Notes: generated from the letters alone by a model not told the origin. A stretch of 64,000 nucleotides of DNA from JBBQVS01 sp963792705 (GCA_963792705.1 CAWBXD010000013.1:751928-815927); one strand, 5' to 3'. Shown: positions 8,832 to 20,087, counted from the first letter of the stretch. Translations and numbers: made by a program.

Positions 8832-9101
8832 ATGCAAAACAAGCAGCAGTCTGGACAAGGAAATGTTTCGGATTCGGGGCAACATGCGGAAATTGGTGTA
8901 TCAACGAGCAGCATGTTGGAGGAGCAGAGGCAGCAAGAATATTTGTTGAGCCAAGGCTTTACCTGGGATGAGGCGCGTAAATTGCAGCATCAGCGCACGC
9001 ATCTATACGAAAATATCGAAATGCAGCAGCGTATGGCAGATGATAGTCGTATCCGTTTTGCGCGCTGGCTCTATGAGCAAGGTGAAATCAGCGAAATATA
9101 G
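8832..9101 (+). CDS. Small hydrophilic protein, unknown function
   Basis: An 89-residue protein with a good AAGGAG ribosome site and ATG start. It is rich in Gln, Glu and Arg and predicted to be helical, with the segment EEQRQQEYLLSQGFTWDEARKLQHQR and a C-terminal RFARWLYEQGEISE. No domain is recognised and there is no membrane segment. It sits alone just ahead of two tRNA-Ser genes. Codon use resembles the neighbours, so it is probably real. Confidence 0.65.
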   Translation: MQNKQQSGQGNVSDSGQHAEIGVSTSSMLEEQRQQEYLLSQGFTWDEARKLQHQRTHLYENIEMQQRMADDSRIRFARWLYEQGEISEI

Positions 9102-9104
9102 TGC

Positions 9105-9133
9105 TTGTCACAGCCCAAGAGATATGCTATACT
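9105..9133 (+). promoter_or_regulatory. tRNA-Ser promoter
   Basis: TTGTCA, a 17-nt spacer and TATACT. The -10 box ends 6 nt before the tRNA 5' end, as expected for a stable RNA promoter. It probably drives both tRNA-Ser genes. Confidence 0.75.
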
Positions 9134-9139
9134 CACGGC

Positions 9140-9224
9140 GGAGAGATGTCAGAGTGGTCGAATGTGCCGCTCTCGAAAAGCGGTAAGGTGCAAGCCTTCG
9201 TGGGTTCGAATCCCACTCTCTCCG
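9140..9224 (+). tRNA. tRNA-Ser (anticodon CGA)
   Basis: An 85-nt class II tRNA. The acceptor GGAGAGA pairs with TCTCTCC. The anticodon stem CCGCT/AGCGG encloses the loop CTCGAAA (anticodon CGA). A long variable arm (GTGCAAGCCTTCG region) and the T-loop TTCGAAT are present. CCA is not encoded. Confidence 0.95.
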
Positions 9225-9227
9225 CGT

Positions 9228-9312
9228 GGAGGAGTCTCATAGTGGTCTAGTGAGCACGACTGGAAATCGTGTAAGGTGCAAGCCTTCGTGGGTTCAAATC
9301 CCACCTCCTCCG
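9228..9312 (+). tRNA. tRNA-Ser (anticodon GGA)
   Basis: It lies 3 nt after the first tRNA. The acceptor GGAGGAG pairs with CTCCTCC. The anticodon stem CACGA/TCGTG encloses the loop CTGGAAA (anticodon GGA). The variable arm is identical to that of the first tRNA. The T-loop is TTCAAAT. CCA is not encoded. The two tRNAs are probably processed from one transcript. Confidence 0.95.
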
Positions 9313-9357
9313 CCCCCAGTTCTATTTAATTCCCCCATTTTCCAACGCAACGATGCT

Positions 9358-9475
9358 GTAGGGACCGATTGATCGCGTCCTTGTCCCGATTGATAATGTT
9401 GGCAGGATTGGGGAAACGTCTCAACATTCTCTAAGACGGTCAATCGGGACAAGGACGCGATCAATCGGTCCCTAC
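9358..9475. repeat. Palindromic interspersed repeat, copy 2 (perfect 35-bp arms)
   Basis: A 118-bp element whose outer 35 bp on each side are perfect inverted repeats starting GTAGGGACCGATTGATCGCG and ending with its reverse complement. The centre is about 48 bp and unpaired. It shares ends with the elements at 2634-2783 and 18829-18888. It lies directly downstream of the tRNA pair. Confidence 0.85.
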
Positions 9476-9581
9476 AGATAACGACATTACGCAAAATAGA
9501 CATGCCCCACTATGAAGCTTGGACCAGTTCTATGGTATAGTAAAGGTAGTTCCCTCATTATATTTCATTTAAGAGGAAGGC

Positions 9582-12500
9582 ATGTCTTACATGTCCAATG
9601 AGCAACTGAAAGCTGTAGCACTTCCACCTGGTCAAAGGCGACTCGCCCTCGTGATCGGCGTCAATTCATCTGCCAGTGCAACACTTGTGCCTTTACAATA
9701 CGCTGAGCGTGACGCTGCTCTTATGGCAGAAGTTCTCCAAACACGTTGCAACTTTGAGTTGTTTAAGCCGACCTTGCTTGGTAGCGATGCATCAACTGAT
9801 GCTGTAAGAAATGCAGCCCTCAAGCTGAGCCTGCAAGCCGAAAAAGATGATCTCCTCTTGTTCTATTTCAGTGGTCATGGACAACAGATGAACATAGAGG
9901 CAGATATGCAATCAACCTACATTGTCACAGCTAACTTTGATGAGGAGATTGTCGAGGTTGATAATGATGCCCATCTCTCACTTCCCTGGCTACGCGAGAA
10001 ACTCTTACTAAAGACAAAGGCCGAACGTGTACTCATCATCCTTGATTGTTGCTTCGCAGAAGATATCCGTACCCCTCCTGACCGCTACCTCGAAGAGCTA
10101 CGCCAGCGCATCACGTACTACTTTGAAATGCCCGGCACAAACGATGGAACGCGACGAAGCGGCTTAAGAGTCGCTCTAGCTGCCTCAAGCTACGACCAGA
10201 CTGCAAGAGAGCAGGATGGAACAGGTATTATGACAGGCTTGTTACTCAAGGCACTTTCAGGAGAAGAGGATGAGGTGTTAGGCAACGACGGCAACATCAC
10301 CGTCAATCGCCTCACTGAATACATCAAAGAGCACATGCCACCTCAGCAAAAGCCCGCCATCTCCATAAGCGATACAGGCGGCTATGAATACATCCTTGCA
10401 CAATACCCCGAACGCGCCGCAGAACTACGCCGCAAGCATATCTCTGTCGTTAATGAGTGTCCAAACACCTATATTCCTTTTCCTCGAAAGGACTCCTTTC
10501 AACCACGTCCACACGAATTCGAGACCCTGGAGCGCTTACTCTTTCCTGTAACAACGGGCGAAACCCCCCCACCACGTGTTGGTCTCGTCGGTGTTATCGG
10601 CATGGGTGGCATTGGCAAAACACAACTTGCCGTTGAACTGGCCTATCGCTACCAAGACCGTTTTCCCTCCGGTGTCTTCTGGATGCCAGCCACAGGCACA
10701 ACGCTTCCAGCATGGCAACGCCAATTCGCGGACCTCGCTGTTAGCACCGACTACCTGCGAGAAGACGATGATACCACAAAGCCTGATAACGAGATGAAAC
10801 GTGCGAGTCACCTGTGCCGTTATCTTGCCAATCATCCCGATGCTCTACTCATCCTCGACAACGTGGAAAACACCGACCTTGTGCTAAGCGCACTCACTGC
10901 CATTGCAGGAAAAGAGGCACGTTGCGCTATCCTCTACACCTCGCGCAATACCATCACTCCACACGGCGTCAAGCGACACGTCGTCGAACGCTTGCCAGTG
11001 GGCGGAGCACTGAACCTGCTCCTCACACACAGACCTGCTCTGCTCCCACTCTCGTTACAAGAAAACACGCTGGACGCAGAAGCACAAGCGGCGCGTTCTA
11101 TCTGTCAGTACGTAGACTACCTCCCGCTTGCTCTCACGCTCTTACGCGACCTCTTGCAAGATGAATATCTGACACTTGCACATCTTGCCGAGCAGTTGAA
11201 GGTGCGTGGTGCGTTCGAGATTACCAAAGACTACGATGAAACCGAAGCTCGCCTCTTCACAACCTTCCAACTCGGTTGGAACAAGATTACTGATGCAGGA
11301 GCACAACACCTCTTTCAACTCGCGGCATATTTTCCTGAAGCAACCGCTATTCCCCTCTGGTTACTTGGCATTGCTGCTGGACTAGGTGAAACAGGCAACA
11401 CACGACTTGAGCCACTTGGACGCGCTCGTCTACAACTCCAAAAGTGGAGCATGATAGAAGTGCTTGAAAATGAACAGATACGCTTACATCCGCTCATTCG
11501 TGAATTTGGGCGTCAGCTTGTAAGCCATGACACGCAAGGAAAAGAACTTCTGCAAGAAGCTGGTCAACGCCTCAACACAGAATTTACCGATATAGACAAG
11601 CTTGAACAACGTGCCTTTGCTGTTGGCTACTGGCGGTGCCTCGAACAGGTACAACAAGCATATCAATACGCTCAAATTCTGGATGCTACTAACATCGAAA
11701 GATTAGAACGCATCGAACGATGGATGTCACGTGATAGCTCTCTACTCACAACCGACGGCTTATGGCCTGAACGCATGCCAGGACTATTCTATCAACTGCT
11801 CTACAACCACATGCTAGAGGTCGGCTATCAACCTGCACTTCTAAAACAATCAAAGCCCTGGATACGACAACTAGAATGGGTGGGAACAGAAGACGACTTA
11901 TTGCTCCGCGAGTTCAAACATCCCGATACCGTTACATGTGTTGCCTATACTCCCAACAGTAACACGGTCGCTACAGGCTGTGGAGATGGACTGTTGCGCC
12001 TCTGGGATGTTGCCAGTGGAGTGAAGCGTGCCGAGCTTCCTGGACACACAGACCGCATCATGTGCCTCGCAATTTCACACGATGGCACAACAATCGTTAC
12101 AGGCTCGGATGATGCTAGCATATGCATATGGAATATTGTAAGCGGTAAGTTGGTATACACATTGCGTGGTAGTACACAAGCAGTACGTAATGTTGCCTTT
12201 TCTCCTGATGGAACAAGAATTGTTGCGGTGTCGGAAGATGGCATTGGGCGCGTTTGGGATATCGCAAGCCAAGAGCAGATCGCAATACTCTCAGCTCGAA
12301 ATATTCGTTTAAGGCAAGCATTATTCACGGATGACGGCGAAAGAATAGTCAGTTGCAGTGAATATGCGGCATATATCTGGGATATTGCTAACGAATGTGT
12401 AGTACAAAGTACGAAAGAAAAACCAAAAGTTTGGATACGTTTGGAAGAGAATTTGACACACGAGCTAACGCCAGAAGTGGAAGGAGTTCTCATACTTAAC

Positions 12501-13748
12501 AACCGTCCAACCATGATAAGTATAGATTTTGCTCAAGCTGAGGAGCATCCTGTCAACGTAAAAATTGTCAATATAGAGAAGCAAGAAATTATTACACAGA
12601 TTGCCCGAGACGAATATGCAAGAAATCCTTCCCTAGTAGCTCCTATAGTTTCGTCTGACCAAAAGAAAATTGCGTTGTCCTTCTACAATGCTGTAGAGAT
12701 ATGGAGCCTACATAATAAACCGGCATATATAACCTCTCTTACCCATGCCGTAACTGTTACTGCGCTGTCGTTCTCTCCCAATGGGAAGCATATTGTGACA
12801 GGAGCAGAAGATGGTAAAGCACGGCTTTGGAGTATATCGCATATCTCAAAAACAATTATAGAAGATAACTTGAGAAGTGCAATAGTAGCTGTATGCTTTT
12901 CCACTGATGGCAAACAAATTGCTTTAAATAATTCTTTTAACATTAACATACGAAATACTTCAAACAAAACATCTCCATCTATTGAAATCCCACTAAATCC
13001 TGGTTTATTTCCAAACATAGATCAGGTAGTATTTTCATCAAACAACTCATTTTTACTTACTTATGGTTATTCAGGTATAAGTATAGTAAACGTAAAAAAC
13101 GCACAAATACGTATAATCAAGAAAGAAGCTACCAATATATGCTGTTTTTCCCCTAATGGAAACATGGTAGTAAATGATACTTCCGAACACAATATACAAA
13201 TACGAAGAGTTATAGACAGCGAGCTAATCACTCAACTACAAGGTCATCGCAGCCAAGTTCATCTTCTCGCGTTCTCCCCCGATGGCACCCATCTCGTCTC
13301 CGGCTCGATGGACGGCACGGTACGCATCTGGAACATGCAAGACTACAGCACTATCGCCATTCTCAAAAATCATGTCGGTGGCGTTACGTGCCTCTGTATC
13401 TCGCCCGATGGCAAACTAGTCGCCACCGGTTCACTCGATGGCGTTGTGCATATCTGGTCGATGCAAGATGGTGAGGAGCTTGCACGGTTAAAAAGGCAAA
13501 GGGTAGCTCCCTCGTCTATGGCCTTTTCGCCTGATAGCTCGCTGCTCCTCGTCAATGATCGCTATGCCTATACATCGCTGTGGCAAATGGATCAGCTGGA
13601 CAATGGTCAACTTGTCGGCACATATACCACCGCAACGGAGGTTAAGGCACTTCACTGGCAAGACAACAGACATATATTGCTGGCAGCCATTGATGCGTTG
13701 GGCTACGAACCACAAATTTATCATTTGGCGTTGGAGGGCGAATGGTAG
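9582..13748 (+). CDS. Caspase-like / NB-ARC STAND ATPase / WD40 protein
   Basis: A 1388-residue three-part protein. Residues about 18-270 are a caspase-like (peptidase C14) domain with the catalytic His99 in FSGHG and Cys156 in ILDCCFAE. Residues about 310-720 are a STAND NTPase, with P-loop GMGGIGKTQ at 340-348, Walker B LLILDNVE near 421, a TSRN sensor and LPLAL at 514-518. From about 775 to the end there are roughly a dozen WD40 blades (FSPDGT, IWN, GHRSQV repeats). By family knowledge this is a ligand-sensing switch releasing a protease. Such proteins are suspected antiphage or cell-death effectors, but the role here is inference. The blades coded at about 12.5-13.25 kb are visibly AT-rich compared with the flanks. 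AGGAAGG precedes the ATG. Confidence 0.9.
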   Translation: MSYMSNEQLKAVALPPGQRRLALVIGVNSSASATLVPLQYAERDAALMAEVLQTRCNFELFKPTLLGSDASTDAVRNAALKLSLQAEKDDLLLFYFSGHGQQMNIEADMQSTYIVTANFDEEIVEVDNDAHLSLPWLREKLLLKTKAERVLIILDCCFAEDIRTPPDRYLEELRQRITYYFEMPGTNDGTRRSGLRVALAASSYDQTAREQDGTGIMTGLLLKALSGEEDEVLGNDGNITVNRLTEYIKEHMPPQQKPAISISDTGGYEYILAQYPERAAELRRKHISVVNECPNTYIPFPRKDSFQPRPHEFETLERLLFPVTTGETPPPRVGLVGVIGMGGIGKTQLAVELAYRYQDRFPSGVFWMPATGTTLPAWQRQFADLAVSTDYLREDDDTTKPDNEMKRASHLCRYLANHPDALLILDNVENTDLVLSALTAIAGKEARCAILYTSRNTITPHGVKRHVVERLPVGGALNLLLTHRPALLPLSLQENTLDAEAQAARSICQYVDYLPLALTLLRDLLQDEYLTLAHLAEQLKVRGAFEITKDYDETEARLFTTFQLGWNKITDAGAQHLFQLAAYFPEATAIPLWLLGIAAGLGETGNTRLEPLGRARLQLQKWSMIEVLENEQIRLHPLIREFGRQLVSHDTQGKELLQEAGQRLNTEFTDIDKLEQRAFAVGYWRCLEQVQQAYQYAQILDATNIERLERIERWMSRDSSLLTTDGLWPERMPGLFYQLLYNHMLEVGYQPALLKQSKPWIRQLEWVGTEDDLLLREFKHPDTVTCVAYTPNSNTVATGCGDGLLRLWDVASGVKRAELPGHTDRIMCLAISHDGTTIVTGSDDASICIWNIVSGKLVYTLRGSTQAVRNVAFSPDGTRIVAVSEDGIGRVWDIASQEQIAILSARNIRLRQALFTDDGERIVSCSEYAAYIWDIANECVVQSTKEKPKVWIRLEENLTHELTPEVEGVLILNNRPTMISIDFAQAEEHPVNVKIVNIEKQEIITQIARDEYARNPSLVAPIVSSDQKKIALSFYNAVEIWSLHNKPAYITSLTHAVTVTALSFSPNGKHIVTGAEDGKARLWSISHISKTIIEDNLRSAIVAVCFSTDGKQIALNNSFNINIRNTSNKTSPSIEIPLNPGLFPNIDQVVFSSNNSFLLTYGYSGISIVNVKNAQIRIIKKEATNICCFSPNGNMVVNDTSEHNIQIRRVIDSELITQLQGHRSQVHLLAFSPDGTHLVSGSMDGTVRIWNMQDYSTIAILKNHVGGVTCLCISPDGKLVATGSLDGVVHIWSMQDGEELARLKRQRVAPSSMAFSPDSSLLLVNDRYAYTSLWQMDQLDNGQLVGTYTTATEVKALHWQDNRHILLAAIDALGYEPQIYHLALEGEW

Positions 13749-13893
13749 TCCTTCAAATTCGTTCTTGACAACCTCTACGACACAATGATACCCTTGTTTT
13801 CACTATAAATCATATACTATACCATTCTCGACTCACGATACGCACATATTTTTTCACGAACGGCTCACGAACGCATGGAAGGGTTGTTTTTAC

Positions 13894-16800
13894 ATGGCAT
13901 ACAACGACATCCAGAACACGCATGACGATATCGAACTCTCACACGACGCTATCCAAACTCTCTCGAATGCTGAAGGCGTGGTCAAGTTTTTCACGACGCT
14001 ACGCTATGATACAACTGAGCGCATCGAGCAGACGCTACAGGCAATGCATTTCACGTCTGAAAAGCTGCGTTCTGAGGTTCAGCGCATTGTACGGATCGCA
14101 AGCCATGATGAGGGATTGTTCGAGGTCTATCTGTTTGAGGTGCGTTCGTTGACCGTCGTGCTACGTAACGAGATCGTGCAACGCTTCCGCTCGACCAACA
14201 ATGAATATCTCCTCGTCCTGACCGACAACTACGAACGCCTCGACTTCGTACTCACCGAACACTATAACCAAACAATCACGACCTCAGACGAAATCGTGCA
14301 ACAACAGCAACTTCCGCTTGGCACTAAATTCTCCGCCATCCGTTCGCAGACGCTGCAGGTCGAGCGACTCAAACCGAATGATCTCACTTTGCGCGTCCTG
14401 CGCCGCTTCACCTATACCGAAACCGATGGTGTCGCGCAACACGAAAAGCTGCTCAATGCCTATATCGTGGCAACGTGGAGCGAACCGTTCTTTAATAACC
14501 GCGCCCTCTTCTCTGACTACTATCTCACGCAACGCCTGCCCGAACAGTCAGAATGGAGGGACGCACACGAAACCGCCACAATGCTCAAAGCGTACCGAAC
14601 ACTTCGTGTCCTCTACGACGACGCGCGCGAAGAATGTAGCGGACATGGACTGTCCGCTCTACAACAAAAAGTGTTGCTTCCAACCCTGGAACAACTTGGC
14701 TTTGTGGCGCGTCCTGGCAAAACACGCACCCTTGACATGGTTGAACCAAATTATCGCCTCTTTGCCCCCAGCGCGACGAAAAATGACAAACCGCTTGCCC
14801 TGTGCCTAACCTATCCATGGGGGCGCAACCTCGATGGCAAGGATGAGCAACGCGACACACAGACGCCCGACGAAAATCCTGGGGCTATCGTCGTGACATT
14901 GCTGGACTCCGGCGAGGCGGATTGGGCCATTGTTACTAATGGCATTATCTGGCGTTTGTATGCCGCGAAAGCGCATAGCCGTGCCACGAATTATTATGAG
15001 ATTCACCTGCCCGAAACGTTGGCGATGGAGCAGCGCGAACTAGCATTTCGCTATTTCTGGCTCCTCTTCCGTGCCGCTGCGTTTGTGCCTGTCGAACGTT
15101 CGGCCGCAGGTGAAACTCGTTCGCTCAGCCTGCTTGACTACATTCTCTTGGAAAGCGACCTGCATGCACGAGACCTGGGCGAAAAGCTCAAGACACGCGT
15201 CTTCGAGGAAATCTTTCCCTATTTCGCCTCTGGCTTTGTGTCTTACGCACAACAGCATGGACAATTGCCCTCCAACCTGGATACGCTTCCTGCCGATGAG
15301 CGCAATCGCCAACTCGAACCGTTCTTTACTGGCACCCTCACTTTTTTGTATCGCATGCTCTTTCTATTCTATGCCGAGAGCCGCGATCTGCTGCCCGTGC
15401 GCCAGGAGCGTGGCTATTATGAATACAGCCTTGAGCGACTCAAACAACGGATCGCACATGATGCAGGTGAACTACATGATCGCGTTCCCACGAACCTGAA
15501 CACCTATTCCACGACGGACACCACGCTCTATGATGGCCTTCAACGCCTCTTCGCCGCCGTCGATAAGGGCGATGCCGCCCTGAACATGCCCGTCTACAAT
15601 GGTGGCCTGTTCATGACAAATCCTCCGCTACCGTTTATCGAAAATGAGCCGCAAGAAATCACGGTTGCACGTTTCCTCAAGGAGCACAAGATACCGGATC
15701 GATACCTTGCGCTCGGCCTGGACCGCATGGCGCGAGACGTGGATGAGAAGGCCATACGCGTTCGGGCGGCGGCTGGCGAGGTCAACAAGCACTCGCATAA
15801 ACTTGTCTTTATTGACTACAAAAGCCTTGGTGTGCGACACCTCGGCAGCATATATGAGGGTCTGCTTGAGTTCAAACTGCGTATTGCTCCCGAATTGATG
15901 GCGGTCGTCAAGGGCAAACGTACTGAAGAGATTATTCCTTTGAGCGAGGCACAACAAAAGACCTTGCGCCCCTTGAAAGACAAACAGGGCCATGAGCGGC
16001 TCTATCAGCAGGGCAGCATCTATTTAGAGAATGATCGGCGCGAACGTAAGGCAACAGGCAGCTACTACACGCCCGACTATATCGTGAAATATATTGTCGA
16101 GCAGACCGTCGGTCCATTGCTCAAAGAGAAACTTGAGACGCTCACCGTCGTCTTCCGCGAGGCACAAAAAGAACTGGAAGTGCAGCGCAATTTAGCAAAT
16201 GGCTTACACCTCAAAAATGCCAACTCCGAACATGAGACGTACAAAAAGTTTCGCGTTACGATTAACGAGGCGTTTTTCGATATCAAGGTGCTCGACCCCG
16301 CGATGGGGAGTGGACACTTTCTGGTGGAGGCGGTGGACTACATCACGGACGCGATGGCGAAACTGCTCAATCGTTTCAAGTGGAACCCGATAGTGCATGA
16401 ACTGGCGGTGACACGTCAAAAGATCGAGGCGTCGATGAAGCAGCAGGGTGTGAGCATCGACAACAGCAAACTCACGGACCTCAACCTGCTCAAGCGGCGT
16501 GTGCTCAAAAGCTGCATCTATGGCGTCGATCTGGTGCCAATGGCGGTCGAACTCACGAAGGTCAGCCTATGGCTCGACTGCTTCACGCTCGGTGCGCCGC
16601 TCTCCTTCCTCGACCATCACATCAAGTGCGGCAACTCGCTGATTGGTGCCGACATACGCGACGTGCAACGCAGCATCAAAGAGAGTTTGTTTGGCTATAA
16701 GTTCGCCTACCTGCTTGAAGCAGCCCAACTCATGCGGAGTGTCAGCAAACGCTTCGATGTCACAGCGGAGGAGGTCGCGGAATCGCGCACGGTCTACCAG

Positions 16801-18740
16801 CAAGCCGATGACTCGTTAGCCTCGCATAAGCACCTGTTCGACGTATGGCTCAGCGAATACTTTGGCAACAAGAAGGCGCAAGACATCGCCAACGAACACT
16901 CGAAAGCCATCACCGACAACGATTATCAGCAGTTGAACAAGAGCGACGTAGCCGCCATCGACGCCGCCATTCCGCTTGCCGCCTCAAAACACTTCTTCCA
17001 CTGGCAACTAGAGTTCCCCGAAGTCTTCCTAGACGAAACCGAATATAAAGAAAATGCTGGCTTCGATGCTGTAGTTGGCAATCCACCCTATGTCCGGCAA
17101 GAGGGATTAGGTGAGGACAAAGCAGCCTTCAAAGCACTGTACGAAGTCTTTAACAGCATTGCCGACCTGTACACCTACTTTATCGAGCGCAGCCATGTTC
17201 TTCTTCGTTCTCAAGGCCGCTTCAGCATGATTACAGCCAACAAGTTCATGCGTGCGAACTATGGTGCTGCTTTACGTAAGTTTTTGTCTATGCAAACAAG
17301 ACTAGAAAAACTTATAGATTTTGGTGAATTGCGCGTTTTTGGGGATGCTGCAACAGATCCACTTATTACAATATCAAGCAAAAGTGAACCTGCTGACTAT
17401 GTAGAATATGTGCAGATAAAAAATTTGAACTTCGATGTTTTAGATGATGTGGTGGCGACCAACGCTATAGTGCTATCAGAAGATGCATTGAATAGCTCTA
17501 ATTGGTCTCTTGTAGCTGATATACAACAAACAATTTTGAATAAGCTTCATATTAATGCTGTATCACTAAAACTGTATGTAAATGGAAAGATAGAGTATGG
17601 TATCAAAACTGGTTTAAATGAAGCATTTATCATCAACGAGGCTACTCGTAACATGCTTATAGCAGAAGACGCTAAAAGTATTGAAATTATTCAACCGTTT
17701 GTAGTGGGTGATGATGTAAGGAGATATGTGCTTGACACGAAAAATCGTTATCTAATCCTCACTTATATAGGTATACCGATAGACAAGTATCCAGCCATTT
17801 ATAGACATCTTCAGGCATATCAAGAAAAACTTGAAAGACGATGGGATAAAGGAAATCATTGGTGGGAATTGCGACATTGCGATTACTATGAAGACTTCAC
17901 TAAACCCAAATTGATTTATCCGGTAATAGCTATGTCGAGTAGATTTACACTTGATAGCAGAGGATATTATAGCAACGACAAAACATTCATTATACCGAAA
18001 CAATGATATGTACTTATTAGCTCTGCTTAATTCTCAACTCATTTGGTTTTATTTGAAGCAAGTTTGCTCAGTGCTAGGTGATGCAAACGATGGTGGACGC
18101 CTAGAGTTACGAAGTGTACACATAGAGACGTTGCCTGTTCATCATAACAACACTGACTTACCTCCAAACTTACGAACCTTTTACCATCAAAAAGCACAAA
18201 CTAGATACATGAGCAGTATGTAAGCAAAGATGATCAAGGAATGTGTATTAGGCTTCAGTCAATCATCACCTCTCACAGCAGCCAGAGCAGTCGGATGTGG
18301 TGCATGATCTGCTGGCATTCCTGGCGGAGACGATGCTTGACCTGAATAAGCAGAAGCGAGCATTACAAAAAGAGTTCCTGGATTGGCTGGTGACAACGCT
18401 GCATATCGCGCCCGATAAGGACGGTGACAAAGCAGGTATCGAGGTGCTGACAGGCAAGAGCAAGTTGCTTGAGTACGCGGGCGATTATCAGAAAAACGAG
18501 GAGCCACTTGCACCCGATGCGCTGTGGGATATCGTCGTAAAAAATCGTCCCCGTTTGGGTGTGAGTCCGTCACAGGCAGGGTTGAGGGAGCGCGTGCTGG
18601 AACGCTATGAGCAAAGCCTTGAGACGGTGTTGCCGCTCAAAGAGCAGTTGCAACGCACCGATAATTTGATTGACGCGGTGGTGTATCGGTTGTATGGATT
18701 GACGGAGGAAGAGATACGGGTGGTGGAGGGTAAAGGGTAA
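13894..18740 (+). pseudogene. Type IIG-like restriction-modification methylase, frame broken near the C-terminus
   Basis: An Eco57I-like adenine-methylase protein. The N-terminal 600 residues resemble the type IIG nuclease/helical region (DWAIVTNGIIWRLY). The methylase has motif I DPAMGSGHFL near residue 800 and motif IV NPPY near 1062, followed by an AT-rich target-recognition region. The first frame stops at 18006 after FIIPKQ. Adding or removing one base there restores NDMYLLALLNSQLIWFYLK and the conserved DANDGGRLELRSVHIETLP in the next frame, which stops at 18223. A third frame from about 18252 to 18740 carries the family tail (LLAFLAETMLDLNKQ to DAVVYRLYGLTEEEI). The usual acidic-x-Lys nuclease motif is not obvious (CLTYPWGRNLDG in its place). 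A PLD-helicase downstream is a plausible partner. Confidence 0.85.
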
Positions 18741-18828
18741 AAATCTCATTTCAATCAGGGTGAAACGTAACCGCTTTTGCCTGTAGTATGAAGGGAGAGG
18801 TATGACTATTATTGGAGCATCCGTTACA

Positions 18829-18888
18829 TCATGAGGGACTGCACATTGCTACGCTCGTGCAGTGGACGCGATACATCAGGTTCCTACC
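18829..18888. repeat. Palindromic interspersed repeat, partial copy 3
   Basis: About 60 bp matching the right part of the element at 2634-2783 (GGACTGCACATTGCT-CGCTCGTGCAG, GGACGCGAT, TTCCTACC). It is flanked by a separate short inverted repeat, TATTGGAGCAT near 18810 and ATGCTCCAAT near 18910. Confidence 0.6.
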
Positions 18889-18941
18889 AACACCTTATTA
18901 CTTGGCTGATGCTCCAATTATGCAACACGCGAGAAAGGGAT

Positions 18942-19435
18942 ATGCACATGCCGAGCCAATCGATTGAGCAACTGCTGAGCTTGCTTACAGAGACGCCGCC
19001 ACGCCTTGCCGCCCTGACCGCTGACCTCTCACCACAAGAGTTGCAGACGAGGCCCACCCCTGATGAGTGGTCCGCCAACGAGGTGCTGGCCCATCTGCGT
19101 GCGTGTGCTGACGTGTGGGGAAACTGCATCCTAGCGATACTATCGCTGAGGACATGCCAACGCTGCGAGCCATCAATCCTCGCACCTGGATCAATAAGAC
19201 GGACTATCTCGAACGAGAATTCCAGCCCTCGTTGCGCTCCTTTACCGCGCAGCGTACTGATCTACTGACTGCCCTCTCCTCGTTGCCGCACGAAGCGTGG
19301 TCACGCTCAGCAACGGTGACGGGGGCGGGAAAGCCCCTGGAGCGAACGGTACTGTTCTATGCGCAGTGGTTGGCTACTCACGAACGACCACACGTCAAGC
19401 AGGTCAAAGGCATCGTCAACACCATACACATGTGA
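18942..19435 (+). pseudogene. DinB-like protein, frameshifted
   Basis: The first frame encodes a DinB/YfiT-type N-terminus (PRLAALTADLSPQELQTRPT, WSANEVLAHLRACADVWGNC). From about 19130 the conserved continuation lies in the next frame (DTIAEDMPTLRAINPRTW to LFYAQWLATHERPHVKQV). A single-base indel near 19128-19142 joins them into one protein of about 163 residues. Intact members are metal-binding four-helix proteins of unknown or thiol-linked function. Another DinB gene follows at 19575. It is either a pseudogene or a sequence error. Confidence 0.75.
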
Positions 19436-19574
19436 ACAAGCTCTCCATTTCCCCTTTTGATCTCCTCACAAAGAAGAGGTACTTGCTATTTATGAGAAGA
19501 CCAAATAGAACAAACACGACTCCGTTCACCAAGGTGGGGTGTCAAACAAGATCAGAAGCAAGGAGCAGATACTC

Positions 19575-20087
19575 ATGACAGAACAAATATCTCCCCTCAT
19601 CACATTCTACAAACACGGGTGGGAGAACTATCAACAAGCTCTCGTCAAAACCATCGCGCCGCTTTCATCCGAGCAACTTGCCCTTCCTGTTGCACCACAT
19701 TACGTGTCAATTGGAGGGCTTCTCGCCCATATGCTCGATGCGCGTGCCTCCTGGTTCTCAGGGTGGATGGGTGAAGGAGACCCCGACCTTGACTGGAACG
19801 ATGACGAGCCAGCCGCGTACAAGGCAGCTTCACTGGTCGCCATGTTTGAGAAGAGCTGGCACGTGATCTCCTCTGCCCTGGACCGCTGGACTTCCACTGA
19901 TTTGGAGCAACTTTTTTCACCCCCAGCTACTCATCAGGCATGGCTACGCAGTCAAGGGCTAGAAGAAGAGCCTCCACACACCCGACAGTGGATTGTCTGG
20001 CATGTCCTTGAACATGAGATACATCACGGAGGCGAGCTTTCCCTGGCATTGGGAACATATGGTCTGGAAAGTTTCTACACTTGGTGA
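19575..20087 (+). CDS. DinB-family protein
   Basis: A 170-residue four-helix DinB-like protein. The putative metal ligands are His in LLAHMLDARASW and the paired histidines in HVLEHEIHHGGEL, typical of the family. The ATG at 19575 follows AAGGAGC. Members include bacillithiol/mycothiol-linked transferases and many with unknown activity. Gene context gives no substrate. It lies convergent with the next gene, with a hairpin between them. Confidence 0.8.
   Translation: MTEQISPLITFYKHGWENYQQALVKTIAPLSSEQLALPVAPHYVSIGGLLAHMLDARASWFSGWMGEGDPDLDWNDDEPAAYKAASLVAMFEKSWHVISSALDRWTSTDLEQLFSPPATHQAWLRSQGLEEEPPHTRQWIVWHVLEHEIHHGGELSLALGTYGLESFYTW

Noticed and set aside
9140..9312. tRNA-Ser pair as the attachment site of an integrated island
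   Set aside because: No integrase nearby and no matching direct repeat of the tRNA 3' end was found in the window.
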